DNA of 64,000 nucleotides, taken from contig CM031864.1 of assembly GCA_018697195.1 (NCBI GenBank), forward strand, positions 23,942,086 through 24,006,085, given 5' to 3'. This document shows, piece by piece, positions 26,101 through 40,005 of this stretch. The DNA is from Certhia americana (Eukaryota > Chordata > Aves > Passeriformes > Certhiidae). The position numbers and the translations under genes are program-made. Position 1 is the stretch's first letter, and every line of letters begins with the position of its first letter. The notes under the pieces are model-generated. The model searched no databases, had not been told where the DNA came from, and saw only the letters and a program-made list of their open reading frames with translations.

Positions 26101-29100
26101 AATCTTTCCCCGTAAAATGCATTCACAGATATATCTTTGAAATAAAGATTATTGCAAATTATAATTTTGCTAGATTTACCTCTCAGCTTTCAACTTCACA
26201 GAGAGGTAGTTACAGCTGAGGATCTGGGAGAGGGCTTGGGCTGGTGGTTTGGTATTTTTTCATTTGTATGCAATTGCTTTCTCTCTTTAGCTGGCTACTG
26301 TTAAACCGCTGTTTTTTAAAGTATATGGACATTCCCATTAAATGTTTATATGAGGTTTTGAGAGCCTTACTATAACTTGTTGGAGGAGAAAAACTGCTTG
26401 TTTTGATGGGGAGCTGTCATAGCTGGGGAGCTATTTTTCAGAAACTCAGCACCAAGTGCCATCAGGCCTGCAGAAATACAGTGCACATGTGCTGAGGATG
26501 CTCCCCAGTGAGACACTGCACCAAAATGGCTTATAATTATATTTATTCTTTATGCTGCATAATTACCCAGCAGAAAGTAAAGTCTTGAAACCTCTGAGTA
26601 AAACTGCTACTCTTACCATGTCTTGACAGATATAAATTGCTCTGCACTTTTGCTTTTGGCTTTATCTTGCCATGTGATTTTAGTGGGGGACTAGGCTCCA
26701 GGGATCTCCCTCTGCTGTAGCTGAGGAGCTCCCGCTGTGCCAGCTCCCACAGGATGAGGGATGTCCTTCCTGCTGGCATTACTCCTTCCCTCTGCACCAC
26801 TCCCAGGGTTGCTCTAGGCACAGGCTGGTCCTACCCGAGCATTTCTGTTCTTAGATCCCTGCTTTCCAATGTCATAATCTTCTTGTGCTTGTACCAGACA
26901 TATTATTCACTTAGAAAATATTGCTGCCGCTATGACAACAAATACCTTTTATTGTGAATTACTAATATTTATTTGAACCCTGACACATTTCTAATTTCAG
27001 GAGAGTACTCAGAGTGACAAACTAATGAGAACTGTCACAGGTCACTGTAATTAGAAACATTTTTCAAAATGCTGTGTAAGGCAAGAGCAGCTATAATATC
27101 ATTCATAATTCATTAAAACTTAAAACATTAAAGTGAAGACAAAAATGCTATATATGCAATTTTGCCTGAAAGGCTGCATGCAAGAAGAGATATGAATGTG
27201 TTCTAGTTGTATGATAATTTCCCTTTTATTCAAATGACCTAAATTTTTGTCTTTCTTATGATGTGATTACTTTCATAGCAACAGTTTCAAAGCTGTGATC
27301 AATTTGAATGAAAAATGATTATGACTGGATGTTTCAATTCAATGTTTCTGCAAGATAAGAAAATGAAGGTTTAACACATCCTATCAGCAGTAGGATTCCA
27401 AATAGCTGAAATTATGAGTTTTGAGGAAAAAAATATAATGCCTCATTTCCATGCTTGCAATGCAGTTAATGAGATAGCCTTATTAGTTTAAAATAATTTT
27501 GTTTCTAAAAACTCCAAGTGCAAACTTAAAGACAGCTGATCAAGTACTATTTTAAATAATAACATTTCACATCAAAACAGCTTTGTGATTACCTGGTATT
27601 GGTAATTTTTCTCATTTGTTTTGCTAAATTTTCCAAGTGTTTTGTGTTATTTATTTGTGTTATTTATTCAAGTAAATTAAAATCATTCATTTTAAAAATG
27701 GGTGAAAGAAAGGAAAATATGCAATTCAAGAACTAAACTATAACTGCTAATGCAGCATGAACTGCAATATTGTTTTGATTACCAGTGAGTGGATACATCA
27801 GCAAGTAGAAAAAGAAATATAGATGCAGACCTTTGCTATGATCTGTCTTACAAACACAATGCAATTGGAAATTTCATTACATGTAACTGTTTAAACCTAA
27901 TTCACTGCTACTGTTTTTGCACTTAGTCACGGATTTTCTCTAAGCACTCTGAGAACACAATAGAATTTATTGTGGAATTTATCATTAGGATTTTGTTTTA
28001 ATTAACCTTATAATCTCCATCTTTAAAAAAGGCAAAAACTGAGGTCACACTGTCATACCAATGTAGTAACTGGATAGTGGGATACTTAACACTCCCCAGA
28101 TAAATAGATGAGTTTTTTCATTCAGGTTTAATATAATAGACTGTATTTACTGTGCAGTCTTGTAACGGTTCATTTTGAAAACCATCATTACTGGCCGATT
28201 CAAGCTACATTTCACTAAATAAAGCCTGGAGTCTGCTACAAGCACAGTTTATAGGGAAACAGTGACAAGTAAAGCACCTCATCAACTTCATATTCAGGAC
28301 TTGTCTAGGAAGCTTGGCTGCTTGGTTCCCATCTCAATTAGACTTTAAGTACAAGGTGACCAGGCAGATGGACCCTTTAATGAAAAGCTTAGTTCCCTGT
28401 AAAAAACTCTTGAATAAGTTCCTGTGATATTAATTGGGGTTTTATCCTTTTTTATTAGACATGTTGCACTGAGCTGTAAATGAGGGTTTCGTTGTTATAT
28501 TGGTGAGTTGTGTTAATCATTCACAGCAAGGAGAGTCACAGGGTGCAGTTTGAGGTTTCTGAGATGGGAGAGTCAAAAGTTACAACCATTTTCCCTCAAG
28601 CTTTCCAAAACCACAAGTACATTTATCATGAGACTGGTTTTTAAAATAACACTGGTAAGATTTCTTTGTCATATTTCTTCAGGCCTAAGATTATATTACC
28701 AAGCTTTTCTTTGCAAGCATGAAAAGTTAAACTGTACAAGGGTTTCACGTTAAGTTGAAATGGTTTTTTTGCAACTGAAGGTTTTGGAGGCATTAAGGAG
28801 ATCTGTGGTGGTTTTGATGGTGAGCAGAATGCAAAGGGTTACACGGAATAATACACCAAATAAAATCTCTAAATATAATGAAAAACAGTCCCTTCTGCCA
28901 TGCTCTGTGTTGCCCCTGCTGCAAGAGGCTGTCCTGACAAACTTTGTTTACCCAGACTGGCATCGTGGGCACCAAAGCTGACGTCTGAGAACACAAAAGC
29001 ATTAAATGACAAGAGATGGATTCTTAATTTGGAAGGTGAATTATATTTCAACTCTTTCTCTTCCTGAGTTACAAAGCATCAATAAAGAAGGTGTTTGAGC

Positions 29101-31539
29101 TTGAAAAAGCAATCTGCTCCCCTTGGTGGATGACAGAAATATCTTCACAAATAAAAAAATGTAAGGCCTCATCACACTTTGTTTTTCTCTTGAGTTTTGC
29201 GTATTTGAAGTGGTGCAGTATTTCCTTTTTGATTTACCTAATCTCACTAAAGCCAAGAGCATTTGCTTTTGGAGAGCAATGTTTCTGCTGGACAGGAGAT
29301 TACCTCTTGTTGTGTCAAATAGCCAGTGGACCATATAAATCATAGCTGGCCTGCAGAAATTTACCTGATAAGGGCTCCTAGGGCAGTGCCAGATTCTCTG
29401 CTTTGATAAGCCACTGCCCCTCAGGCAGAAAGCAGGAATGATCCTGTGCTGCACTGAAATTCCACAAAGTTTCGATGTGCCTTAGTGCAACTTTTTCTAT
29501 ATTAGATTATTTTACCACATTGAACAACTCCTGGGTTAAGTGAGGAAATTACCAGATAAAAGTGAATTTAGACAAATGGGCTTTTGATTATTTTTCTCCA
29601 GATTTTAAAGCTGTCCCACTGTTTTTCATGCTGTGTAATTACTATGTTTATCATTAGAAAAAGCCTTTGGTACCGAGTAGTAGGAGACATCCATTCTCTT
29701 ATGGAACTTGCATAAGTTTTAGAAGAGCCAAGCCCCAGCTTCTTCCATCATCTCAGACTATGTGCCTTCAAGGCACCTTTCTTACCAAAATATGAAAAGT
29801 CCAGCAGACATAAAAGTTTTGGCAGCATAGCACTATGCTTTAGTGTGTCATTAAATGCAGAAACACTTTAAGGCATTTTCTGGAATTAGACTTTACAGCT
29901 GTTGGCACCATGTATCAATTTCATAGCAAAGCAAGGAATAAAGTGCAGAAGTCATAACTTGCAGGCTTGACAATTAAGTTTTCAGAGCATGTAGGAATGA
30001 ATAGTCCTACTTCATATTTTACTATTCTCATTTGTCTAAAGTATCTTATAATTCTTGTTTAATATACAGGAAATTTAATTAATTCCCAGTGTTCCAAAGT
30101 GCCAGATAGATTGACAATAATGTTGAGAATAAAACGTATTTGGTAATAAATACGATTGCAAAAATAATTGTAATTCACATTCACATATACAAGTGATTCC
30201 TGGAATTATTAAAGTAGTGATAGAGGAATTTGGTACATGTGGGTTGTGAAATGCTCTGCAGGCTTTTCCACCTCAGGACCTCAATTTGCCATTGAGAAAA
30301 ATAAAATGAGTGAATCTAAAACAATTCTAGTTCTCTCCTGTGGAGGTGCATTATTTTCTGCAGGTAAAAGACCATCCTCCATGTTCAGAACCAATTCAAA
30401 ATGGCAAGAGTTAACTTTCAGTTGCCCATTACAACTTCTGTTCCCAAGCCAGAAATAAGAATTATTAAAAATATTGCAAAATTAATTTTTTAAAGTCTGA
30501 TCTCTCACTGCACATGTATCAGGATTCACTATTTTACAGAACTGCTTGTTTCAGGAATTCCATGGTACTGTCTACTACAGTAGACTTCAAATTTTCTTTT
30601 ATCTATTTGCATGTTTATCAATTTATTTTCTGCTGTCAGAATTTATTACATTTTGTAATTTCATACTTTGAAATCTATAGAAATTATTGCTTCACTTCTA
30701 ATGTTGTGCTTCATTAGCTTAAGAGTGGAGTAATTGTGTATTTGTGCTAATGAATACAACCAAATTCATCACTAGCTACTGTCACTAAGGCATTTGAAAA
30801 AGAGGGCATGCTTTAGAAAAACTTGAACAAAACAGAATCATGTATATTCTTAAAGGACAGAAAATTTATCATATTGATTTGACTGAATTTAGCTCAGTGA
30901 TCAAACGTCATTCAGTAAAACTTGATGGCTTTAACTGTCTGCAACCCTTTAGCAGGATGCTGATAAACACATGGTGTTGGTATGATGGGTATGGGGATTT
31001 TTTCCATGTTTTACTGGAATCCTTAATTGCTTCCCTGTCACTAACTATGACAAATTCCCAGTGGTTACTTTTTTTTTAAGGAGAATTTAACAAGGGAAGT
31101 CAGAAATGAGGGCCCAGTAGTAATCAGCAACTTTGGGGACTTTTCAAGATTTCTTGAATGCTGAAAACAGAAGGACACTGTCAAACCTCAATTTCATTGG
31201 GGTGAAACTCAGGACTGCAGCTCCATCTGTGCATTCTTCTTTTCAGACTGCAGAGCCCTGACAAAGCAGCTGAATTACTGCAGTAAAAATAAGCATAAAA
31301 ACCATTTTGTGGAAGAGAATTCTTGTCTAATCAGAAGCCATCTACTTCAGTTTCCATAAATCTTAATGACCATACATTAGCACATAATGCCTTTAAACAC
31401 TATTTTCTATTATATTAAATTTGCAGTAAGTAAATGCATTTGGGTTCTTCTGAATCAGAGATGAGACATTCTGTAATGTAAGTGAAATTGCTTAATAGCT
31501 GTCTTTAAATCATACATTCCAGATTATTTTTCCACAGGG

Positions 31540-31556
31540 AAAAAAAAAAAAAAAAA
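31540..31556 (+). repeat. Poly-A run, 17 bases
   Basis: A homopolymer directly after TCCACAGGG. No element body or target duplication is visible beside it. Confidence 0.9.
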
Positions 31557-33643
31557 GGCAAACCAAATTACTTCATTTAGTAACAGTTCCTACACTGATA
31601 AAAATTTTTCAATTTGCAGTGTGACACTTTCTCTTCCAGAATTTTCATCTCGAACAAATGAAGCTGTAAAGCACTTGGTTTCTCCCTTTAGGAATGTCAT
31701 TGTTCATAGCATTTGTTAATCCTATTGACAGCAAAGTTTTTCCAAACAGGCTGGAAGCAGCAGTGAAGGTATTTGTTTTAGCAAAGCTCTCCTATTTGTT
31801 TTGTTATGTTGACTGAGAACTCCAAACCCCTTCCCTCCCTTCTCACTGATTCTCACAATAGGCACCTGCACACACCTCTTGGGAATAAACACCACAAATC
31901 CACAATTTTGTCTTACAATGCAGAAAAGTCCCATATTTTGACTAAGCAGTTTTACACCAGAACAAAAATGTTTTTTGCTTGTGTACTGTAGGTTGTGAAA
32001 CAAAGAGCAGTTACATTTTCACCCCTCTACTGCTCAGAGACATTATTCATGTACATTTTATTGAACTGCAGGAACAATCACAGCAATTTTCAACTTTTGT
32101 GGATAATTATTCAAGAATACAATTAGATATTGCCACAAAATACGGATCTACAGCTTTTATCAAATGCTTCAAAAGTTGCATTTAACTACTTGACAATGCT
32201 GCAACTGGGTGAACGAGCCAGTTGTACCCACTGGATCAAACATCAACCACTGTTAACTGAAACTGAACTCTAACCCACACTGTGCCACAGTACAGATCTG
32301 AACTGTCTGGTGCAAAAACAGTGCTAGTGATCTTCCCAGGGTGATTTGAACCTACAGAAATATAACACAAGGGGGTTTTTTAAGACTCCCAGACCACAGA
32401 TTTTGCCCATGATGCAATTATGGCCAGAGCAGCGTCCTGGTGGTTCCTGCTGTACCCTTGGAGACTCTGGGAAGCAGCTCAGAGTGCCCAGTGTATGCTG
32501 GATGTTAACCCCAGTGTTAACCCCAGCCTGGGTGTCCTCTCAGTGTTAGCACTGAACAGGAACTTGTTCCACTTCAGCTCCCAGACAAATGAACATCAAT
32601 TTCTATCACCTTTTGTCTTTTCTTATTTCACATGAATCATCATTTAGAGAGAGGAGGTGGAGGTTTCTTCCTGCCCAGTGGCGTTGATCGCTGTCTGTGT
32701 AAAGCCACACTTGAACAAAATTAGATTTTAGAACTAAAGCGCTCTATTACATAATAAATCATGTAATAACAGACATTCTATCTGATGATGATGATGAATG
32801 CTAACAAAAGCCATCAGTAATAGGGGACCATGTTACTGCAACATGGTTGTCTTATGTAGGGTAGTTACATTTACACTTGGAAAAAAATTCCTCTGCACTA
32901 CACAGACAAATCTTTATTGTGCAGGGGCCCATGAGGAGCCACCACTTTTGCTGGACAGTTATAAGAAGTTTACCGACTGTTTTCTTCTAAGACGGTGATA
33001 AAATTGGGTTTTCTTTCTGTTATAAAAATTCTATATATCAGGAAAAAGTAAAACACACTGATTCATTTAAGGCTGGAAAGACAGAGTACATACAATTTAA
33101 ACTGAGCAAATACCAGAAAACTATTGTCAAAGTAATTTCATTTTCAAAATTAGTATGACAATACACGTCGCTCTACAAAATTCCTTTCTAATGATTCCCA
33201 TTTTCTCTAGTTAACTTAAGCTTTACATTGATTTTGAGTGTAATGCAATGAAAGTTAACTTTCTGATTTTTTTAGACATTGAAAAAAATCAAAATTTGTG
33301 AAAAGCCTTAGCCACTTATTTACTTAATTTTAATTTGGAGAAAATACACCAAATACACAATCTACTAAATTTATCACTACAACAGACTGTTAATTTCCTT
33401 AAAATTCAATTACAAAAACCAATATGAGCAATTTAATATTTGACAAGCTACAAATAATTTCAGTTAACGAGATGGTTTTACAAATTAGCCCCATGCCACA
33501 TTTCACTTTTGTGAGACGACATTCACTCAAAGCATTTTTATTAAGCTGATTATTACTATGGTATTTTAGACAGCTTTTCTTCCAGACAATGTAATTTTAC
33601 TCAATTGCTCAGAATGATAAGAATATGGACTTTTAAAATGGGA

Positions 33644-34020
33644 GTGATTATAATTTGCTTCTAAACTAGCAGAGCACAGCAGCTCAGGAACTAATCTCAA
33701 CCCAAATTCTCCACACTCACTTCAGGGAACTCCATGTTTGCACCAATGCCAAAACTGTGGATTGCTGAACTTTAACCAGAGCTGGCTGGATCCAGCCTCA
33801 GCAATCACTGCATTTGGAACAATTGCACATGCATTCTGGTTTTATTTTGCAAGATACAAAGGGGCGTTACAGAGGCTGGGCACTTGAGATTCTCAGAATT
33901 TCAAACCTGACCTAATTATTCCCAGTAAAATCAGTATAAAATTTACTATTGACTTGTATGAATATACAGCCAAACTAGTGGTAAGTCATTTTGCATTTGC
34001 TTTTTCAGAAAAAAAAATAT
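33644..34020 (+). repeat. Left arm of a young long inverted repeat (377 bp)
   Basis: The reverse complement of 38,389-38,757. Alignment by eye gives 7 substitutions, one 6-bp indel (ACTCAC present only here, near 33,715-33,720) and a 2-base difference in a terminal A-run, about 98% identity. A block of 178 bp (33,755-33,932) is identical in both arms. Similarity starts sharply at GTGATTATAATTTGC and ends at the A-run followed by TAT. No target duplication flanks the arm and no open frame of note lies within it. It could be an inverted segmental duplication, two copies of an unrecognised interspersed repeat, or the ends of a long element. Confidence 0.95.
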
Positions 34021-35278
34021 GAATTTGTTGTTTGACTCCCTCAAGATACAGGCAGATGTGTTGGCCTAAATTTTAACATCTCTTCTAAACTTAGTTTTTA
34101 TATATTTAAGTTGAAACTGTAACTGAATATAATCAATGAATTGATTAAGGATCTGGGAATTTGACCCCCTGACTGAAGGAAAAAGAAGAAAAGGAATTGA
34201 TTTGCTGTTTAGAAGCCTTCAGTTTTAGGAATATAATTTCCAGTACGCCTAGGACTAGGGAAATCTTAGTTTAAGTGCCCAAAGAAATGACAGATAATTA
34301 AAAAGATACTCATATTTGTATTTAAGATTTGAACATAATAAGGTCTAAAATATCTTATCTGTTAGGCACATCCTCCCTCCTCAAGGATAAAATACCCTAT
34401 GGAAAGCAGAATTATTATAATTGAAAAATAACTATTAAAACATATAGATGGGAATTCCTCAGGACAGAGAGATTTTCACAGGTCCAGATGTTAGAATCTC
34501 CAAAACTAGATGCAAAAATAGATGCCCTTTCAGTGCTATTACTAGATGAATTCTTTTTCCTTTGAACTGCCAGATATACATATGGAGGAGTTAAATGTCT
34601 AATTAAACATGACATTTAAAGTCAAAATCATTAGGCCGTGGCAACACTTTCTTCTTTCTTGACAGAAATTCCTGGGCACATAGTCTGAACAAGGCAGCAG
34701 CGAGGTTAAAATATGGATGGAGAAAACAGAATCACTGGAATACAGTGAACACCACAAGCCAAGCACACTGCATCTATTAAGGCCCTACATAGGTTAAAAG
34801 AAAGCACAGCCATGATTATAATTAGCTGGTTTTCTGTTTAATGTATTTATAGTTTCAGCTGGTCGGGGATGAGCGTAGCATAAGCTCTTCTGCACATGGA
34901 AGGGAGCAAACATACTGATTTCAATAGCTGAGCTATTACACATAATTTCATGATTTTACTAACTTGCTGATTCTAATTTTATGGCTGTGAAATACTTGAA
35001 GTGTTGTGCTTCTGCACTGGGATTTTTTGAATTTGGGGTTCTTTTGGGTTATGGTTTGCTTGGGGGTTTGTGTGAAAAAGCTATGGTAGGTGAAGATACC
35101 ATAAATGAGCAATAAGAAATACTTAAAATTGCACACACCTTGAATATAAAAGGCAGTTGAGTGTCCTCTTTGTTCTCACAGGCAGTATAAAGCATTAGAG
35201 TGATGACAACAGTAAAATAAAAATAGTTCTCAACACTTGGATGAGCTACCTGGCGCAAAATAATTTTTATTATGTTTT

Positions 35279-35330
35279 GGGAGCTGGGGATGGGTGTTTG
35301 TTTATTTTGGGTTTGGTTTTGGGTTTTTTT
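35279..35330 (+). repeat. G/T-rich low-complexity tract
   Basis: Contains at least five runs of three or more G separated by T-rich loops. Three runs have short loops and the fourth a longer one, so a quadruplex is possible but not established. Confidence 0.75.
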
Positions 35331-36801
35331 TAATCACCTAAATTATTCAGATAGGCTGATGCTGTTTTGAGAAGAATTTATTTTTCAGAGCTGCAGACAA
35401 ATATGCACTACAACATACGTCTCTTATGAGCAGTGGTTTCAGGGACTACCTATTCATTTCATAGCTGTACATATAGATATTCTATTTTAATCTAAGGTAT
35501 CCTTACCAGAAGCTGCTCAGATATTTTGGGTTTTTTTAGGGACAGTAATGCATGCATGATACCTGCAGACAGGCGCTCTTCAGAAATTTCTCTGCTCATT
35601 TATCATCACATGATTAGTCTTGGATCAATGGTTAAATATAAAGAACTATCAAATATAAAATGACTGATGGTACAGTTCACGGCAGAAAAGGACCCCAAAG
35701 GTTCTCCTGTCACCTCTGTGGAGGTCTAAACTCCATTGCAGGCCATGTTCTGCTATTTTTATTCCTGCTTAGGAGAGGAAGAGTAGTAATACCTGCCCTC
35801 AAAAGAAGGAACAAAAAGCTGCCCTTCATCAGAACTGAAAGGTCAGCACTAGCTGGGAAAACTGTTGGTTTCAGCTGCTGAAAGCACACACATCCTGCCT
35901 GTCAAGGGTGCTCATTTGGCTCATTCTGTAGCAAATTAATCTTGCTATGCAGGGAAGTGGGCTAGCAGCTGTCAGTCAGTGACCCATGACATTTCTGTAC
36001 CCTGCATGGGAAATAACTCACTCAACAAAAGCCTGTGGAGCACAATGTGGAACAGTCACAGCCTACACTGAACAGAATACCAAGGTTTCCACCTGCCATA
36101 CATTTAGGAGTACATGATTCCCTAAGTAACCTGAGGGAAAGCAACACATGGGCCCAAGGTGGTTAATCTTGTGAGAATACAGTCACAATGTGCTGCCTTA
36201 GCTGATCACCTCAAGAGATCCCTATTTTTTAAAGCTAAGACTTGTACTAGGTGGATAGGTTGTGTTAAGGGTCCCAATTCAGCCTGGAATTTATATATTG
36301 AGGCAGTCTCCAACTACACTGTGTTATTAAGCATCAGACCATGAAAGGACCCAATTATATCTTTAATTAGGTGAGACTGACCTACAGCTGAGAACTTGCT
36401 GTATTTGCTCTCATCAGTAGATCACTATTTTATCAGTTAAGCGCCACTCTACTGTGAGCAACTTTTAGTTGTATGGCATGGCAGCTACCAAATGTAACTG
36501 TATAAGAATCTTTTTATTCCCTTAAATTAAATAAGAAAAATGGAAGGAGTTCATCCACTCAATAGACTCAAAGTTCAGAGGGAGTAATACCAGAGGGTGG
36601 ACGGTGATCAGGGAAAATTACACAAAATCCTTAACTACACAAAGTCCTTAATTTTAGAATATTTTACATTATGGGAGCTTCATCTTTAACATATTATTTT
36701 ATGTGAAGCATTACACATTATGCTGTTTTAATATTAAAAGCACCATGTAATTCAGAATAATATTAATAAAATACAATGCACACAACATGTGTGTGTTTGT
36801 G

Positions 36802-36823
36802 TCTGTCTGTCTGTCTGTCTGTC
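36802..36823 (+). repeat. (TCTG)n microsatellite
   Basis: About five and a half perfect TCTG units preceded by a short (TG)n stretch. Confidence 0.95.
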
Positions 36824-38388
36824 CCTGAACCAGTTGTATCTGACAGCACACGATTTAAATCTTGGCTGTCCATGGAGCATTCTAAACAGAAAGCAGGAAA
36901 AATGTAAATGAGATAATTAGTCTGGAGATGAGACAATTGGTGCAGATGTACATCTATGCATGAAGATTCTGGGGATAAGGAAAAGGCCAAGTACTTTTCC
37001 TTAAGCCTCTGAGAGCTGCGCTACAGATTTACTATGAAGGAAGATTTGAAAACAACTGCTTCATCACAAGCCAATTAAAATTTGAATTATACTGTCTTAA
37101 GTTTTGAAAAGCTGTCAAATCTACAGATAATTCCTCAGACCTTAATGCTGCAGTGCATGCCCAGTCTATTTTTATGTCTGCATGAAATAACACCCACCAC
37201 AATGTGCTGTGGGATAAAAACACAGCACATGCATATTGAAAGACATTTAATGCAGCCAAATTTTGGCTTGAAAATCTAGTTTTATCTAACATGCTTAGAT
37301 ACAGTCTATTCTTCATGTGTGCTTGTATGTGGACTGTTAACTGGGTTGATTTGTTCTGTCATAGTAATAAATTGAAAGCACAACAACAAGATATTAAGAG
37401 TTCCTTGTGGTAGGATGGGACTATTATTACTATAAACATGGGGTTTGGACTTCTCTTAAGTGCTTCAAATCAACCTAATTATGTTTCCACTGATTTTGGT
37501 TAGGGTGGTGTCCTTGGCAGCCACCCTAGGCTTGTGCTTGAGATCTTGTAGGGCACAAACATCCCTACTGCTGTAGGTCTGCAGAGACAGCACAAATGAT
37601 TGGGATTCTACAAAATTAAAGTTTAGTTTTGCTCCACAAACTATTCTTTGCCTCAAACCTACGTTTAGGGCAGTGTTTGCCATAAGATAAGGAAGCTCTC
37701 CTTTTCCCAACACTTTAACCAGCATTCAGAACACTCGATGAAAGCCTGTGTCCCACTGTGCCTCAAGATCAGTGAGAGATTAGCACTTTCTGAGTTTAAG
37801 GGCTTTTGATTTTCACTGTTGTTGGTCCTCAGCAAGAGAGATCTAAGAGTTTCTTTGAGTGATATTCACTGCAACATATACACATCTTCAGAGGCCAGCC
37901 ACAATCTGCTCCCTTATATCGATACATCTATTTTGTACATTTTAAATATTAGTCCAAAAGCTGGCATCAATAAATATAAAATACATAATAATTGACAGAG
38001 GGAACCGTGTGCCTGTGCAATCAGTATTTTTGTTGGGTTATGGTAAATACAGGGATTACAGAGTGAGTAGAATACAAAAGAAAAGTATGAAGAGTATAAA
38101 CGGTGCCACTGATCTTTCAAAGAGTAAAAAAGCAAATAAGAGAGACCAGACTGTGAGCTTGACCACTACAGGTGTTAGAGAGGCCATTATAAACTCACAC
38201 AGTGCCCCACAGCAAATGCTGCAGGGCTCCAGGTAAGAGAGGGGTGCAGGAAACAGTTCAGGAAGCAGCAGATCAGTGTTCCATTGGGACTGCCCCTCTT
38301 ACCCAGGGCTGCTCCATTTTCTACAGCAGTGCAGTGCAATCTCAGGAATGCATCACTGCCTTCTGCAGGTGCCTCTGGAAAAGGCAGA

Positions 38389-38757
38389 ATATTTTTTTCT
38401 GAAAAAGCAAATGCAAAATGACTTACCACTATTTTGGCTGTATATTCATACAAGTCAATAGTAAATTTTATACCGATTTTACTGGGAATAATTAGGTCAG
38501 GTTTGAAATTCTGAGAATCTCAAGTGCCCAGCCTCTGTAACGCCCCTTTGTATCTTGCAAAATAAAACCAGAATGCATGTGCAATTGTTCCAAATGCAGT
38601 GATTGCTGAGGCTGGATCCAGCCAGCTCTGGTTAAAGTTCAGCAATCCACAGCTTTGGCATTGATGCAAGCATAGAGTTCCCTGAAGTGGAGAATTTGGG
38701 TTTAGATTAGTTCCTGAGCTGCTGTGCTCTGCTAGTTTAGAAGCAAATTATAATCAC
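38389..38757 (-). repeat. Right arm of the long inverted repeat (369 bp)
   Basis: Matches 33,644-34,020 in reverse complement at about 98%. Five of the seven substitutions cluster in the outer third of the arm (opposite 33,698-33,754), while the central 178 bp are identical. This uneven distribution would fit gene conversion between the arms, or simply chance on a recent duplication. No target duplication is seen outside the arm. Confidence 0.95.
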
Positions 38758-39779
38758 ATCATTAGCCAAACTTCTCAATAATTAGAACTTTAAGTTTGGA
38801 GGCCTAAACCATGTATTTTATCCCACACATTTAGGAGACAGCCACCTTAAATGGTGTATAATGTAAACAGAAGCAAAGGAACAGCTTAGTTTCAGGACTT
38901 GTAAGAACCACAGTAATATTCCTATTCCAATATGCAAGTCTGAGTTTCTGAATTCCACAGGTGTGGATCAAACCTCCCCACTCCACTCTACGCCAGTCTA
39001 AACACTGAGCTGTAACTGTTCAGCTTGGAACACTTATATTCCAAGTATTCTGCAGGCCTTTTTCCACTGCAGATCTACAATTACAATGAGGTCTCATGTC
39101 TGATTAAGGAGTGCATTTCACTCAATTCTAAGAGCCTGGGGGTGAACAGCATAGAAAATCTATTGTGAATGCAAAGAAATGACCATATTACTTTTTCATC
39201 TAGCTACAGGCATGAGTTCCTTCAATGCTGCTGAAAAGTTTTAATGATACTACAATATATGTCATAGAATTTTGAAAAATATAATGATATATATGATAAG
39301 AACCCAGTATTTGCCTGGTAAAATAACAGACAAACATGTTTAAATAATTTATGATACTGAATATACAGACTGTCTGAAAGCCCTTTTATCATTTCCCACT
39401 GCCAAAAAGGGAGCACTACCTTTACACAGAGTGCAGAGAAAATATTCATGTTGTTAACTCTTTGTGGGAGATAGAGAGGATTCTGAAAATCCTAATGGCA
39501 ATGAAACCCTACAAGATCATCAGGGGTATGAAAATCAACACAGGATGTTGACCAGCAGACACACACCAGAGCAGAAAAGAGCAGCAGCTGTTTGGAAAGA
39601 AACGAGATGCTTCCAGCTGTAATTTCCATAAGTAGATCAGGCATAGATCTTACACTTCAACTGACAGGAGTCTGTCCATGCAGCACCAGCAGGAAGCATC
39701 CAGAGGAAAGGATTATGGGAAATACAAAAAGCCACCTTTGTAAAATCCTGTTCACTCCTGTTGATGCCTGTTCAGTGAA
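38758..39779. other. Non-coding stretch, nothing recognised
   Basis: AT-rich DNA between the inverted repeat and the LTR-like block. No gene or element end is visible. Confidence 0.6.
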
Positions 39780-40005
39780 ATGAACCCCGTGAGGGGCTCA
39801 GCTGTGGGTCAGATGGATGGGGAAGGGGTCGGATGGGCTGGTGGTGGCCTCGTGCAGTGGTTGGCGGGCGAGGGGCCATGGGATCCAGGAGGTGTTTGGG
39901 TGGAGAGACATGTGAGTAGCAGCCCCACTCAGGCAGGCAGCCTCTTGGGTTTAGATGATCTTGATGGCTCCCAAGATTTTAGAGAGTCCTTTCCTCCCAG
40001 CCCCG
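39780..40005. other. GC-rich segment beside LTR-like block
   Basis: Markedly richer in G and in GGGG/CCCC runs than its surroundings, and carries part of an open frame that runs to 40,319. It could be leader or internal sequence of the minus-strand retroviral element whose LTR would end near 40,006, but no primer-binding site could be matched to a known tRNA. No coding similarity was recognised. Confidence 0.4.

Larger units (their letters stand above)
23101..33643. other. Non-coding stretch with minor simple repeats
   Basis: AT-rich DNA without a recognisable gene. It contains a G/T-rich tract at 23,118-23,168 and a 17-base A-run at 31,540-31,556. A duplicated GTTAACCCCAG unit sits near 32,505-32,526. 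No LTR ends, LINE tails or RNA genes were seen. Open frames are short or lack any family signature. Confidence 0.55.
34021..38388. other. 4.4-kb spacer between the inverted arms, no gene recognised
   Basis: Non-coding in appearance. I looked for a transposase or other coding body that would make the arms terminal repeats of a DNA transposon and saw none: open frames are at most 94 codons and show no DDE, helicase or zinc-binding pattern. It contains G/T-rich sequence at 35,279-35,330 and a (TCTG)n microsatellite at 36,802-36,823. Confidence 0.6.

Noticed and set aside
35279..35330. G-quadruplex
   Set aside because: G-runs are present, but loops are long and uneven, so only a low-complexity tract is annotated.
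33644..38757. DNA transposon with long terminal inverted repeats
   Set aside because: No transposase-like frame in the 4.4-kb interior and no target duplication outside the arms; kept as an inverted repeat of unknown origin.
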